NCBI GenBank assembly: GCA_004352715.1
Contig: SCFE01000037.1
Location: 367,908-421,435 of the forward strand
From: Hofstenia miamia
Lineage: Eukaryota; Xenacoelomorpha; Acoela
Direction: 5' to 3'
DNA length: 53,528 nucleotides
A program made the position numbers and the translations under genes. A model generated the notes under the pieces. That model was not told the origin of the DNA. It searched no databases and saw nothing but the letters and a program-made list of their open reading frames with translations. Of this stretch, positions 33,009 through 44,149 are shown one piece after another. How positions within the stretch are numbered: position 1 is the first letter of the stretch; every line of letters begins with the position of its first letter.

Positions 33009-33786
33009 ATGAATTATCTAGTAGTAGTAGTATTTTAAATGAGTCAAATAAATCTAGATGTCACTGCCATGACTTCAACATTAATCTATGTTCAATTAAG
33101 TAATTAATTAAATAATTAATTATATATAATAGATCGTTTGAAAGAATCTTTGTTTTTTTAATATTTTCCACAAATTTGGAAATTTACAGTAATTTTTATT
33201 ATGTATGCACATTCTAAATATTTAATACAATTAAGCTTAACAAAGTAATATAGACTCACTTTTCATGTAGTAACTGCATTCTGAAAATTTAAAATGGAAT
33301 TACTGCTTTTTATAAATAGGCAAATTACTTTTATTCTTGTCAATTAGATTAATATCTGGTCTGTCCAAAATTTTGCAATTATATATTGCGTCTAAGACAT
33401 TTCTTTTCAATTTGGAAAAGTTTGAAGAATTTGTGCGGAAATGTATTTCTGTAAATTTTACGGAAGGGGTACGCTATGCTTTTCCCAATAGAGCATTTAT
33501 TAATTAACTTCAAATTGCTTGCTCATTTTTCAGCTCATAGGCTTTTTGTATATGAATAACTCTGATATAATTTTATGATATATTTCAGAATAGCAACGTT
33601 TTAGTAGTAAAAAGTAATTAATATTGGTTATAATATAGAAACTATTTCATTTCGCTAATGATAGTGTTACCACAAAATTGTGATGTCCATTTCATAATAT
33701 TGAAATTGGCATTTGCTGTGAGGCTGTTATTTGACATTATTCTATCAGTGCTGTTTGACTTATGTTTGCCATTAGATTTAAAAAAT
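33009..33786 (+). other. PDE8 3' UTR and downstream AT-rich DNA
   Basis: A canonical AATAAA lies at 33047-33052, only 39 bases after the stop, so a short 3' UTR is likely. A run of TAATTAATTA units follows near 33100. I see nothing else coding before the retrotransposon tail at 33787. Confidence 0.6.
33047..33052 (+). promoter_or_regulatory. Polyadenylation signal AATAAA of PDE8 gene
   Basis: A perfect AATAAA 39 bases downstream of the PDE8 stop codon, on the same strand, with T-rich sequence about 100 bases on. Confidence 0.6.
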
Positions 33787-34065
33787 GAATAAGATAAGAT
33801 AAGATAAGACAATCTTTATTAAGAGAAGGTAAAGCAATTAATACAAACTGATGGCTTCTCAAAATAGCGTCATTAAAAAAAATAAAACAAAATCATACTA
33901 TTTACAAACCTATACATTGCTAAGAAGGCTAAGAATAAGTCTACATTCTAGTAATTGTGTAATTGCTATTATAGAATTTGTACCCTGTCCAAGATCTTCC
34001 TGAGATGAATTTTTGCTTAAGAATAAATCTTTTCACACTATTTCGGAATTCTTTCAGTTTTGTAA
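33787..34065 (-). mobile_element. 3' end of a non-LTR retrotransposon with pentanucleotide tail
   Basis: Read on the minus strand it ends ..CAATAAAGATTGTCTT and then (ATCTT)n at 33808-33787. AATAAAG followed by a short tandem tail is the typical 3' end of CR1/L2/Jockey-type elements. It may belong to the RT fragment at 34666-35313 on the same strand, but the intervening 600 bp are not recognisable. Confidence 0.6.
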
Positions 34066-34665
34066 TNAACTGATTTTTACACTATTTTATAAATAGTAAT
34101 TTGTGATTAGATATAACGCATTGTTTTCAGTACTTTCTTATAAAACCTGTGTCTAAATTACAATTTTGTTAAAATTAAAGCATTTTGATTTTTTTGATCC
34201 ATAATCTATAATTGGTTTAATTTGCTAGTTTACATGTATTATCTTGTTTAGCAATCATATCACTGATAAATTAAAATGTTCTAGTTACTTCAATCGTCAA
34301 TGTCACAAAAGAGTAGGTATTGCGACATCACACTTCAATGGCGTTTAACGTTTTAAAAGAGCAAGGTGTGTGTTCATATTAACGCACACTACGAAATTAA
34401 GCGTAATCATTGAAATTGCATCCTACATTTGTTGCTGAACGTTATTGATTGGTTCACAAAATGGAAGTAGATAATTGCGAGGCGTGTGCTAATGATCACC
34501 ACACCTCGAATGAGAAATCAAACGTCCCACTACTCTTAGTTAATTCCCGCCAAGCAAACATCAATAAAAATAGAGAAACTTTTTGAAGTTCTACATATAC
34601 ATACATTGGCTGTGGTGTTAAGCTGAAACAAATGCTGGGAGTGGCCTTTATTCTAATTAATTTTA
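34066..34665. other. AT-rich DNA between retrotransposon parts
   Basis: One N at 34067, without flanking duplication. Nothing recognisable. Confidence 0.4.
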
Positions 34666-34839
34666 TTAGACTATTTTAGTGGCTGAAGCAGTTATTAGCC
34701 ATGTGCACAACACACAGCCCTGGTTNNNNNNNNNNNNNNNNNNNNNNNNNNNNNNNNNNNNNNNNNNNNNNNNNNNNNNNNNNNNNNNNNNNNNNNNNNN
34801 NNNNNNNNNNNNNNNNNNNNNNNNNNNNNNNNNNNNNNN

Positions 34840-35313
34840 CATATCATTGACATAGATATTAAACAGAAGAGGTCCAAGAATGGTTCCTTGCGGAACACCT
34901 TTTTCAATATACAGCCAGTCTGAAAGTACTGAGTTGATTTTAACTCGTTGTTTCCTATTACTTAAGAAACTCGCAATTAAACTAGTACTATCGAGGGAGA
35001 ATCCCATACGTTTTAGTTTTTTTATTAGTATGTCATGGTCGATTGAATCAAATGCCTTAGAGAGATCTAAGCATGCAATAGCAACATATTGTTGATCATC
35101 CAATGAATTTCGCCAGTTCTCTGTTGCCTGGATAAGTGCATCATTCGTTGAAAAACTTCTTCTAAATCCAAATTGGGTTGCAGAGAGCCGATTATGTTTT
35201 TTAATATGCTCGAACATTTGACTGAATATTAGTCTTTCAAAAACTTTACTTATTGGGGTCGTGATTGAAATAGGCCTATAATTTAGTGTGAAAGTAATAA
35301 TGACTAGCCACAT
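34840..35313 (-). pseudogene. CR1/L2-like reverse transcriptase fragment (fingers and palm)
   Basis: On the minus strand it reads NYRPISITTPISKVFERLIF, then QFGFRRSFSTNDALI, CLDLSKAFDSIDHDIL (RT motif A, with Asp) and KGVPQGTILGPLLFNIYVND (motif B). The YADD block would fall in the N run 34726-34839, and the sequence beyond the gap is not RT. It copies element RNA into DNA at the target site in the active family; here only about 155 codons remain. The open frame up to the gap suggests fairly recent decay. Confidence 0.85.
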
Positions 35314-35727
35314 GTTAAAGATTTGAGGAATATATTAAAATGAAAATTTGTAAACGTAGACCAATATGTATGCACATTTGTCGTGTTATATTATGCCCCA
35401 TGTCTATAACACTAATCAATCGCAATTTTGATGCGTGAGTTTGAGATAACATTTATGGGTAATTCCATTATGCTGTTTAAGAATTTTATATCAATTTTGC
35501 TATATAAGATCAATATTTTTCAAAAGTGCATGCTCACACCCTTTATTAATAATAAGCATCATTTCATTTCCCAATGAGGAGTGTGAGAATTTACACCCCA
35601 CTGTGACATTGTCTTAAAAATAAAATACTGACTCACAAAAATTGCTATTGCTTTACAAGATTATCAGCTTGACGCAGAAATAGTAATTAATTCCATAGGT
35701 TAACTACTAAATATATCTATATTCATT

Positions 35728-36200
35728 GTGTTAGGTGGGCCTTCGCCTATTGATTCCTTAACAATAAATTTTGAATCACTCCATGCTTTTTCAGTTGAAA
35801 GGGATCTTGGTATTTGGTTGAGTGATGATCTAAAATGGAAAGTACATATCATCAAAAGGCTTAAAACATGCTATGATCTATTAATTGAACTTCGTAGAAA
35901 TATTCCTTATTCTGTTCCAGTTACTACAAGACTTAAATTATATCGCGTTTACATTTTTTCCACTCTTATGTATGCATCTGGCATCCATCTATGGTTGAAC
36001 TTCAAAAGCTAGAAACTTTCCAATATAGATGCCTGAAATGGATTCACAGTTGTAGTTTATATAAAGATCGTCTAATTTAATTAAATATGATGCTAATATT
36101 CTGCCTTATTCAGTTTAAAGATCTGAGAATGCTAAATATGCTCATTGCAGGCAAGATTGACTTTCCGGTCTGGAATTACATTTCGATGAATTATGTGAGT
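35728..36200 (+). pseudogene. CR1/L2-like RT C-terminal (thumb) fragment
   Basis: Plus-strand ORF 35728-36012 with VERDLGIWLSDDLKWKVHI, CYDLLIELRRNIP and RLKLYRVYIFSTLMYAS, which is the segment that follows YADD in CR1/L2/RTE-like Pol. In shifted frames to about 36185, SVQFKDLRMLNMLIAGKIDF and PVWNYIS continue the tail. It is on the opposite strand to the fragment at 34840-35313. Confidence 0.8.
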
Positions 36201-36291
36201 ATTCCTTGCTTGGTTTATTTTCATTGAGGAAGTGTGTTTTGGTTTCAATCTTTAGTAATTTGTCGTTTTTTAACAGCTTAATTAACCTTAA

Positions 36292-36693
36292 TAAGAACAT
36301 GCAGAGATATTTCGACTTACAAAGTCACCGTCAGTTTTACAAATTATTCCCTCTAAATTTACTAGATTTTACAATAATAATTATAATTTTTTAAATTTTA
36401 AAAAGTGGCAAATTTAATTTATAAATATAGTCTTCTTTTGTGTTTAAACTTGGTTGCAAGGATCTTATAAAAATACTCTCAATAATTTTTAAATTACTCG
36501 ATCGTGACGTCTGATGTAATATTTTTGTTTCAAGTTTAAACACAAAAGAAGACTATATTTATAAATTAAATTTGCCACTTTTTAAAATTTAAAAAATTAT
36601 AATTATTATTGTAAAATCTAGTAAATTTAGAGGGAATAATTTGTAAAACTGACGATGACTTTGTAAGTCGAAAAATATATCTCGGCATGTTCT
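36292..36693. repeat. Near-perfect long inverted repeat (about 160-bp arms, 80-bp loop)
   Basis: The left arm 36292-36451 and right arm 36532-36693 are reverse complements. The inner roughly 135 bp has one mismatch that I can see (GTCACCGTC against GTCATCGTC); the outer 25 bp has small indels. The loop is 36452-36531. A 16-bp direct repeat, TCTTTAGTAATTTGTC, lies at 36249-36264 and again at 36691-36706, just outside. Confidence 0.9.
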
Positions 36694-36706
36694 TTAGTAA
36701 TTTGTC

Positions 36707-37017
36707 AGCAGATCTAAAATGTAATAGAAGTTCATTAAAAATTTGAGAAGCAAGTTAAAAAATGAGTTTTTTCCGAAGCTATTTTTAATTCTGTGTGACT
36801 TTAAAAATAATGTAATCTTTTGTTATGATTTAAGTGAAAGAAAATATCATCGGAAGAAAAGATCAAGTTTTTGCCAAACAAAATCCCTAAGAAATATAAT
36901 GTGGTAATATATTTTGCATAACTATAAGATCTCATTATGTTTAGATTAATATACTGGTTAGTGACATGTGTAAATCTAAGAATGTCGGAGATTATGTCTA
37001 TTCTATGTTAATGACAT
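36707..37017. other. AT-rich DNA, no gene
   Basis: No reading frame or repeat recognised; it leads into the RT fragment that follows. Confidence 0.4.
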
Positions 37018-37905
37018 AATTCAACAAGTAAAAAACAGTAAAAATTTATCAATATGCAGATGATACCTGTCTTATAAGTACTGCAACTAAAAATCTCCAA
37101 TATGACATCAAAAATTTAACAAAATATTTCTCAAATAATCAATTGAAAGTAAATATTGAAATAGCACAATTTATAATATTTCCCATAAGACAAACAGAAA
37201 TCTCACAAAAAACATGGAACTTAATTTAAATATTGTACCAATAAAGCAAAGCGAATCTATTAACTATTTAGGTGTTGAAATTGACAATGATTTAAATTTC
37301 GAACAATTCTTCATGGCTAAAATTAAAAAAATGGCTTCTGGAGTTAGGTATCTTTATCATCTCAGAAATATTTCAAATACGTACCACAAACAATTAATAA
37401 ATGCACTCTGCCTTTCACACTTTCAATATTGCTCATTCCTCTTTACAAATATTAATTCAAAACATCGCATCCTCCTGTCTAAAACTTTCAACTGATCCTT
37501 TAAAACACTCAATTTTGCACAAAAACATGACAATGCATCCGATTACAGACTAAAATACAAAATATTATCTCCTTAATACCAAATTCAAATGCATATGCTA
37601 TCAATATTATTTAAATTCATAGTTGGCCAGGCCGCAATTTCGTTTTTAAAACAGTATATTAAATTAAATGAACGTTCTCAAACATTTTTATGCTTTGATA
37701 AACATTTTAATAGTTTTCACTACACAGCAACTAAATTATGGAATAACTTAAATAGAGAAATTAAATTTAAAAAAATTACAAAAAACTCAGAAAGAAATTG
37801 CGAACATTCTTCTTTAATGGACAATGCCTACTTAGCGACAATAATACACTACATTCATTTGAAAATTGTGTATAAAATGCACACACACATACACACATTT
37901 TAATA
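37018..37905 (+). pseudogene. CR1-like RT fragment, YADD to C-terminus
   Basis: The plus strand at about 37040 reads IYQYADDTCLISTA, then YDIKNLTKYFSNNQLKVN. ORF 37214-37495 carries SINYLGVEIDNDLNFEQF and YHLRNISNTYHKQLINALCL. A further frame gives FHYTATKLWNNLNREIKFKK near 37735. YADD is the RT catalytic motif. The sequence is very close to the minus-strand fragment at 40527-40769 (QYADDTCLIS...IEKLNNYF), so both belong to one family. Frameshifts at about 37200 and 37500 make it inactive. Confidence 0.8.
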
Positions 37906-37973
37906 TTATATATATTTATTATATTTGTAAATAGCTTTTTGGAGTTTTGTAGTTTATAGTTGTTTGTACTAGT

Positions 37974-38740
37974 TTATTGTAGCAATAAATTGCTTTTGAA
38001 TCTTGCCCAATTTGTTATTTTATCAATGCGATTCCATGATAGTTTGTAGTTGCCTATGCATAAAATGGAAGCATAGCTTAGAACTCCGTAAATCTTTGAG
38101 CGCGCATAGTTTACTAAGAAGTTTTGTGGTACACATCTTTTAATCAACTTCAATCTTGCGTTTAAGCTTGCCAAGTTTCTTAATTTTGATTCCAAGCAAT
38201 CTTCGAAGTTCAGTGTTTTGTTAATAGGAACACCCAAATACTTTGCAGATGGGCTTTCTTCGATTCTTTGTTCATTTATACAAATAAAATTATTTTTTGA
38301 GGGATTTAGATTTTGCTGCAGTAGTAAAAATTTGGTTTTGTTTACATTAAGCGTTAATTTGTTTCTATCAAACCATAATTGAACACTAGTCAGTTCATTG
38401 CTTAATTGTTTCATAGCATCATTTTTAAACTTACTACTGACAAACATACAAGTATCGTCAGCATACTGAACTATTTGGCAATCTCTAACTGAATCAACTA
38501 TATCATTAATAAAAAAGGTTAAATATGATTGGGCCAAGTACTGACCCTTGTGGAATTCCGCGGGATATCAATTCATAATCAGATTAAACATTTCCAACTT
38601 TTACACTCTGCTATCTGCCACCTAAAAAGCTTTGAATCATTAGTATTGCATTTTCATTGAAGCCGTATTTAAGTAGTTTTCTCTCTATTAACAAATGAGA
38701 TTTACTGTTAAATCAAGGAAAGCTACTGCTACACTTTTGC
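37974..38740 (-). pseudogene. CR1-like RT fragment, palm to C-terminus
   Basis: Minus ORF 38537-37974 has INDIVDSVRDCQIVQYADDT, then NKLTLNVNKTKFLLL, SAKYLGVPINKTLNFEDCLE and SLNARLKLIKRCVP. Upstream, in broken frames to about 38740, are motif-A-like VAFLDL, GIPQGSVLGP (with a base change around 38545) and an FLGG..QSVKVG segment. It ends tail to tail with the plus-strand fragment at 37905. The 187-codon open frame is longer than in its neighbours. Confidence 0.82.
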
Positions 38741-38749
38741 TATCCCAAG

Positions 38750-38840
38750 TAGCAATTTTACGCGTTATTTTGCGTCATTTTGGCGCGACAATCGCGCGAT
38801 TTTGGTACCGTTTTTCAGCGCTTACCGCGCGTTCTGAGCT
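38750..38840. other. CpG-rich patch
   Basis: In AT-rich surroundings, TTTTACGCGTTATTTTGCGT, GGCGCGACAATCGCGCGAT and CAGCGCTTACCGCGCG carry many CpGs. The inner TCGCGCGA is palindromic. No known element recognised. Confidence 0.6.
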
Positions 38841-39083
38841 TCAATTTAGAGTTTAAATAACGCAACCATTTGATACAGTAAAAACTATTGTAAAGATATT
38901 ATCATGCAATTTGAAATTAAGGTACATGTAATATACAAAGGCAATTAAAATATAATAGCGTCAATGATATTTTGTGTAAGTATAATCATAAATATTCAAA
39001 AAAATACTTGTAACCTCAGTGTAAGAAATCGGCAAACGTGTTTAGCAGGTTTGTGTCTCCGATTGTGTTTTGTGGGTGTAAAT

Positions 39084-39125
<42 letters not shown>

Positions 39126-40500
39126 ATTTTTATTATAACCATAAAAAACTTTTTGCCCAAATATAGATTAGCANNNNNNNNNNNNNNNNNNNNNTATATA
39201 TATATACTCGCAATAATCTTAAGACTTTGAATATTTTTATGAAAACTTTTATTGCTTTTTATCGCGACATGTTTGACAAACATTGTTGTCATCTTCAAGC
39301 ATTTGTAGCAATGTTCCCGAACTTTTTCTTTAAATGTTTTTGATCTTTAGTAAATGTTTAAATTTGATTGATGTCTTTGTTTATTTATTAACGTTTTCTT
39401 GGTTGATTTAATACATATGGCTTCTGCTATCTTAGTTTCAGATGTCTTTACTGTTATTTTAAAATTTTTTTGGTTGTTTTAATACATATAGCTTCTCCTA
39501 TCTTTGTTTCACGATGTTTCACTAAAATATAAATGTGATAAATACTGTAGCAAGCGCAATCTGTGTGAAATACGATATATAATGTTAAATGCGATATTTA
39601 TATGTATTAATAAATTGAATACTTAGGTAAATTTTTCAGGTATTTTTTGATATAAGCCTCAACATCAGTGATTGTTGCTTGTGGTAAAATTAAAATGGCA
39701 GCCTCTAAATTACGATTTATGACACGTTCAAATATTAATGGAAAAAAATATAATTACATAAAATAATTATATATTCATATATGATTTTAAACAAATCCAT
39801 ATTAGTGATGGCAGACACAACATTAGGAAATTTTGAGGAAGAGCCGCACTTTTCCCCATGCCTTTTCCAATTAAGTTGAAGCAGGACATCTTCTTTTTAC
39901 TAACATCGCAAACATTTTTTGGATGCAATTCGGAATAGAATTTCCTCCAAGATGTCGAAGTGACGTGATCTAAAAAAACATTAACCCGCTGATCTTAACA
40001 ATACTTTAACGGCTATCAATTCTTGCATTTAATATGGTAATATAGTTCCGATCATTAAAAATAATATTTTTAAGTGCATAACTAAATTTAGTGCTAACTT
40101 GGAGCAAGCAAGTCCTGAATCCTGGACAAATGTATTATCTTTGAGGTGAAATTAACTTTAACTGCAGCAATCTTTATTTAATTTGTGATTTACCAAAATA
40201 CTCAAATATTAAGGCATAAATCAAAACTCGTAATACCGTTTTTTCCAATTTATTTTTGCTTTCTAATGCATCATTTAGGGCATGCAAATCTTCAAAATCT
40301 TCAACTCGATCCAATTAAAAGAATCTGTTTCGTCATTTTTCAATTGTATTTGCCTCATAACACATTTGAATGAGGGAGCATTCGTGCAGCTTTCTTTCAA
40401 TTGAACTAATTGAGTTAAAAATCAAAATTATTTAAAATACTTTAATTTGCCTTTATTTCGTCACGAAAGCAATGTAATGTAAGAATGATCTGAATGTTCT
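38841..40500. other. AT-rich region with (TA)n tracts and a 21-N gap
   Basis: (TA)n at 39089-39119 and 39195-39205 flank a 21-N gap (39174-39194). A hammerhead-like motif lies at 39271-39298. Otherwise no gene recognised. Confidence 0.5.
39089..39119. repeat. (TA)n microsatellite
   Basis: A TA run followed by TGTGTG, 55 bp before an N gap; the TA resumes at 39195. Confidence 0.95.
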
Positions 40501-40526
40501 GGCTGAGGCCTAAATTTCAATTTCTA

Positions 40527-42024
40527 TTACAAATTTGATACTGTTGTAACAGGTATATTAGTATTCATGTGATGAAGTAGGCTGAACATCAGGGATTGAA
40601 AATAATTGTTTAATTTTTCTATATCTGTTTGGAAGTTTTTTGCGTTACTTATTAGGCATGTGTCGTCGGCATATTGATAAATGTTGCTGTATTTAACATG
40701 TTTTATTACATCATTTACAAAAATTGCAAATAAAATAGAGCCAAGTACAGTACCTTGGGGTACCCCCACAGTCTGTCGTAATATAACTTGAATTTTTACT
40801 GTTTAATATTACACGTTGCTGACTATTTTTTAAGAAATTCATGATTAAATTAATTGCGTTAACACCAAAATCATAATTTATAAGCTTGTCTTGCAAGATG
40901 TCGAAATTCATTGAATTGAATGCCTTACTTAAATCTAGTAATGCTACACAACTGCAGTTATTATGAGATATATTAGAGTAATAAATAGAATTGCGTCTTG
41001 GGTGCTATGGCCATTGCGAAATCCAAATTGTTTATGTGATAGGATGTTTTTAGATTTTAACAATGCGTTTATTTGAACAAACGTTTTTCAAAGAGTTTGC
41101 TAAAAGGATGTGTAATACAAATGAGTATAATTTTTTGCGTTTAGGGACAAACGTTTTTCAAAGAGTTTGCTAAAAGGATGTGTAATACAAATGAGTATAA
41201 TTTTTTGCGTTTAGGTTGTCACCTTTTTTATATATAGGAGTTACATCTGATTTTTTTAGTAAGTCTGGAAATTCACAATCAATAGTACATTGATTAAATG
41301 CCACTAACAATTGCTCTCCAAAAATAGGAAAAAAACGTTTAATAATAAAGAATGGGAGATTATAAGAAGCGGTTGATTTGTTGGTATCAAGTTTTTTAAC
41401 AATGTATTCTAAGTCATTGATTGTAGCAAGTCTAAAGGAATATTGTTTTGATTGTTTGAGATTATAAGAGTTTTCTTTTTTCTTATAAGGTGAGAAATTG
41501 AAATTTCCAAGTTCTTTGAATTTTGAATTTAAATGATTTAGTATTTGAGTTTTGTCTGTTACATTCGTATTATTGATGTTTAATTCATTTGTTTCGGATG
41601 AAAGACCTTTAGATTTTCCAATAAATTTATGGACGCATCGCCATTTTTCTCGAGTAGAATTTAATTGATTAAAGAATTTTTGCCGAGCTTTAGTTAAATT
41701 TTTTGTTCTTAATTGCTTAATTACTTTCTTTGACCTTTCGTAATTGGTGCAATTAGTCTTGGTCGGCTCGGATTTCGCAAGATCAATTAATTCTCGTTTA
41801 AATGATAGTAGTTCATGGACTTGATTATTGTCCGTGCTTGAAAAAGGAAATTTAATTGCTTTAATCTTAACCCGTGCAACAGTGTTTAATGCTTTGAAGA
41901 TTTCTTTTGCAATGTAATTAATCATTTGAGGTCCAGAATTTAATATGTAAATATAGTTAAATGGGATGTTTTTACGGCCTTTTCCGGTTTTTTTTATCTG
42001 AGTAAGATAAATAGTCTCTTGCAT
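40527..42024 (-). pseudogene. CR1/L2-like Pol, RT part of the 40.5-45.1 kb element
   Basis: On the minus strand: linker and RT start at 42024-41170 (284 codons: LLSFKRELIDLAKSEP, ARQKFFNQLNSTREKWRCVH, YIVKKLDTNKSTASYNLPFF, KSDVTPIYKKGDNLNAKNY). Broken motif A follows (KQFGFRNGHSTQDAI near 41020; a FDILQDKLINYDFGVNAINL helix at 40911). Then GVPQGTVLGSILFAIFVNDV and QYADDTCLIS at 40769-40650. Several frameshifts and a 69-bp tandem duplication at 41077-41215 disrupt it. The RT C-terminal half is absent. Confidence 0.85.
41077..41215. repeat. 69-bp perfect tandem duplication
   Basis: 41077-41145 repeats at 41147-41215, unit 70 bp, both ending TTTTTTGCGTTTAGG. No N is present at this junction, unlike the other duplications here. 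Confidence 0.9.
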
Positions 42025-43745
42025 TTATGATTTTAAATTGCTTGCTTTTAGTAGTTTCGTTACTAATATATGTACACAGTGCATGATCACAAAGGATTCA
42101 AGCATTAAAGATTTGAAAAAAACTTCAGAATTAGTAAGAAAGTAATCAATTAAATTGTTCATGCGAGTTGGAGAAACCGTTTTACACAATGAAGATTACA
42201 AGTAGCAGACAATTTTTTTAGGGAATTTCGTTCATAAGAGTTAAAGTAATTAATATTAAAGTCACCGAATATATTTAGAGAGTTATAATTATTACATATT
42301 TCAGATATTTCGTTTATTTTATAATTTAAATATTGGATTAGATAATTTTTATTTGGATTATAAGTTACGTTTATCAAATCTTTTTGGAAACAGTTCTCTA
42401 TTGATTTTATTTCTATCCACAGCGATTCAAATATTTCGTGATTAAGTTCATATTAAGATTTACGGGCTGGTTTTAGAGATTTTGGCACAATTATCATAAT
42501 TCCACCACCTCTACCTATTCGATTCTTAGCAAAAACCTCAAAATATTGTCGGTCTGGGTTAAACAAGTTAGGGTCGATATCAGGCTTAAGCCAAGTTTCT
42601 GNTAAAGGAATATTGTTTTGATTGTTTGAGATTATAAGAGTTTTCTTTTTTCTTATAAGGTGAGAAATTGAAATTTCCAAGTTCTTTGAATTTTGAATTT
42701 AAATGATTTAGTATTTGAGTTTTGTCTGTTACATTCGTATTATTGATGTTTAATTCATTTGTTTCGGATGAAAGACCTTTAGATTTTCCAATAAATTTAT
42801 GGACGCATCGCCATTTTTCTCGAGTAGAATTTAATTGATTAAAGAATTTTTGCCGAGCTTTAGTTAAATTTTTTGTTCTTAATTGCTTAATTACTTTCTT
42901 TGACCTTTCGTAATTGGTGCAATTAGTCTTGGTCGGCTCGGATTTCGCAAGATCAATTAATTCTCGTTTAAATGATAGTAGTTCATGGACTTGATTATTG
43001 TCCGTGCTTGAAAAAGGAAATTTAATTGCTTTAATCTTAACCCGTGCAACAGTGTTTAATGCTTTGAAGATTTCTTTTGCAATGTAATTAATCATTTGAG
43101 GTCCAGAATTTAATATGTAAATATAGTTAAATGGGATGTTTTTACGGCCTTTTCCGGTTTTTTTTATCTGAGTAAGATAAATAGTCTCTTGCATTTATGA
43201 TTTTAAATTGCTTGCTTTTAGTAGTTTCGTTACTAATATATGTACACAGTGCATGATCACAAAGGATTCAAGCATTAAAGATTTGAAAAAAACTTCAGAA
43301 TTAGTAAGAAAGTAATCAATTAAATTGTTCATGCGAGTTGGAGAAACCGTTTTACACAATGAAGATTACAAGTAGCAGACAATTTTTTTAGGGAATTTCG
43401 TTCATAAGAGTTAAAGTAATTAATATTAAAGTCACCGAATATATTTAGAGAGTTATAATTATTACATATTTCAGATATTTCGTTTATTTTATAATTTAAA
43501 TATTGGATTAGATAATTTTTATTTGGATTATAAGTTACGTTTATCAAATCTTTTTGGAAACAGTTCTCTATTGATTTTATTTCTATCCACAGCGATTCAA
43601 ATATTTCGTGATTAAGTTCATATTAAGATTTACGGGCTGGTTTTAGAGATTTTGGCACAATTATCATAATTCCACCACCTCTACCTATTCGATTCTTAGC
43701 AAAAACCTCAAAATATTGTCGGTCTGGGTTAAACAAGTTAGGGTC
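41433..43745. repeat. 1143-bp identical direct duplication across a single N
   Basis: 41433-42575 and 42603-43745 are identical as far as I can compare line by line, offset exactly 1170. Past the ends they diverge but remain homologous (CGATATCAGGCTTAAGCCA against CCACATTCGGCTTAAGCCT). The N at 42602 marks a join. Confidence 0.92.
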
Positions 43746-43860
43746 CACATTCGGCTTAAGCCTAGTGTTTGTAATTATGAATATTGCATTTTTTCCAATT
43801 TTTGTAATTAATTTTAAGAAATCATTTTGTTTGAATTAAGACTTCTAGCGTTAATATATA
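42603..43860 (-). pseudogene. CR1/L2-like Pol, endonuclease domain and linker
   Basis: From 43860 downward on the minus strand: INARSLNSNK, a frameshift, NDFLKLITKIGKNAIFIIT, TRLKPNVDPNLFNPD, YFEVFAKNRIGRGGGIMIIV. ORF 43547-43329 then gives SLNIFGDFNINYFNS. N.RSL at the start, ..T.L.P and GDFN are the APE-type endonuclease motifs that nick target DNA. The linker ORF 43194-42603 is the same as the one at 42024-41433. The start lies just inside a (TA)n tract at 43857-43876. Because of the duplication the element appears to have two EN domains; only one is probably real. Confidence 0.85.
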
Positions 43861-43876
43861 TATATATATATATATG
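43857..43876. repeat. (TA)n microsatellite
   Basis: A TA run between the EN start and the ORF1 end of the minus-strand CR1-like element. Confidence 0.9.
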
Positions 43877-44149
43877 AATATATCAGAAGTTATCAGAATA
43901 GTTTTTTAATTTGAGTTCAATTTCTGTTTCACTTATGATAGGACCTGGATTGTTTCTATGTCACCAGAAAAGATTAATTTTAAAAGAAAAAAATACCTAA
44001 TAAGTTATTTATAAATCAATGTACTGAATTTGGTAGTACACATGTAGTAATTGAGATGTGAGTGCTTTCTGTGTTGTGTTTGGATGTGAGCATGCATATA
44101 ATATATAGTGACATTTCGAAAAGCCCAATATGTAACTAAATAATAAATA

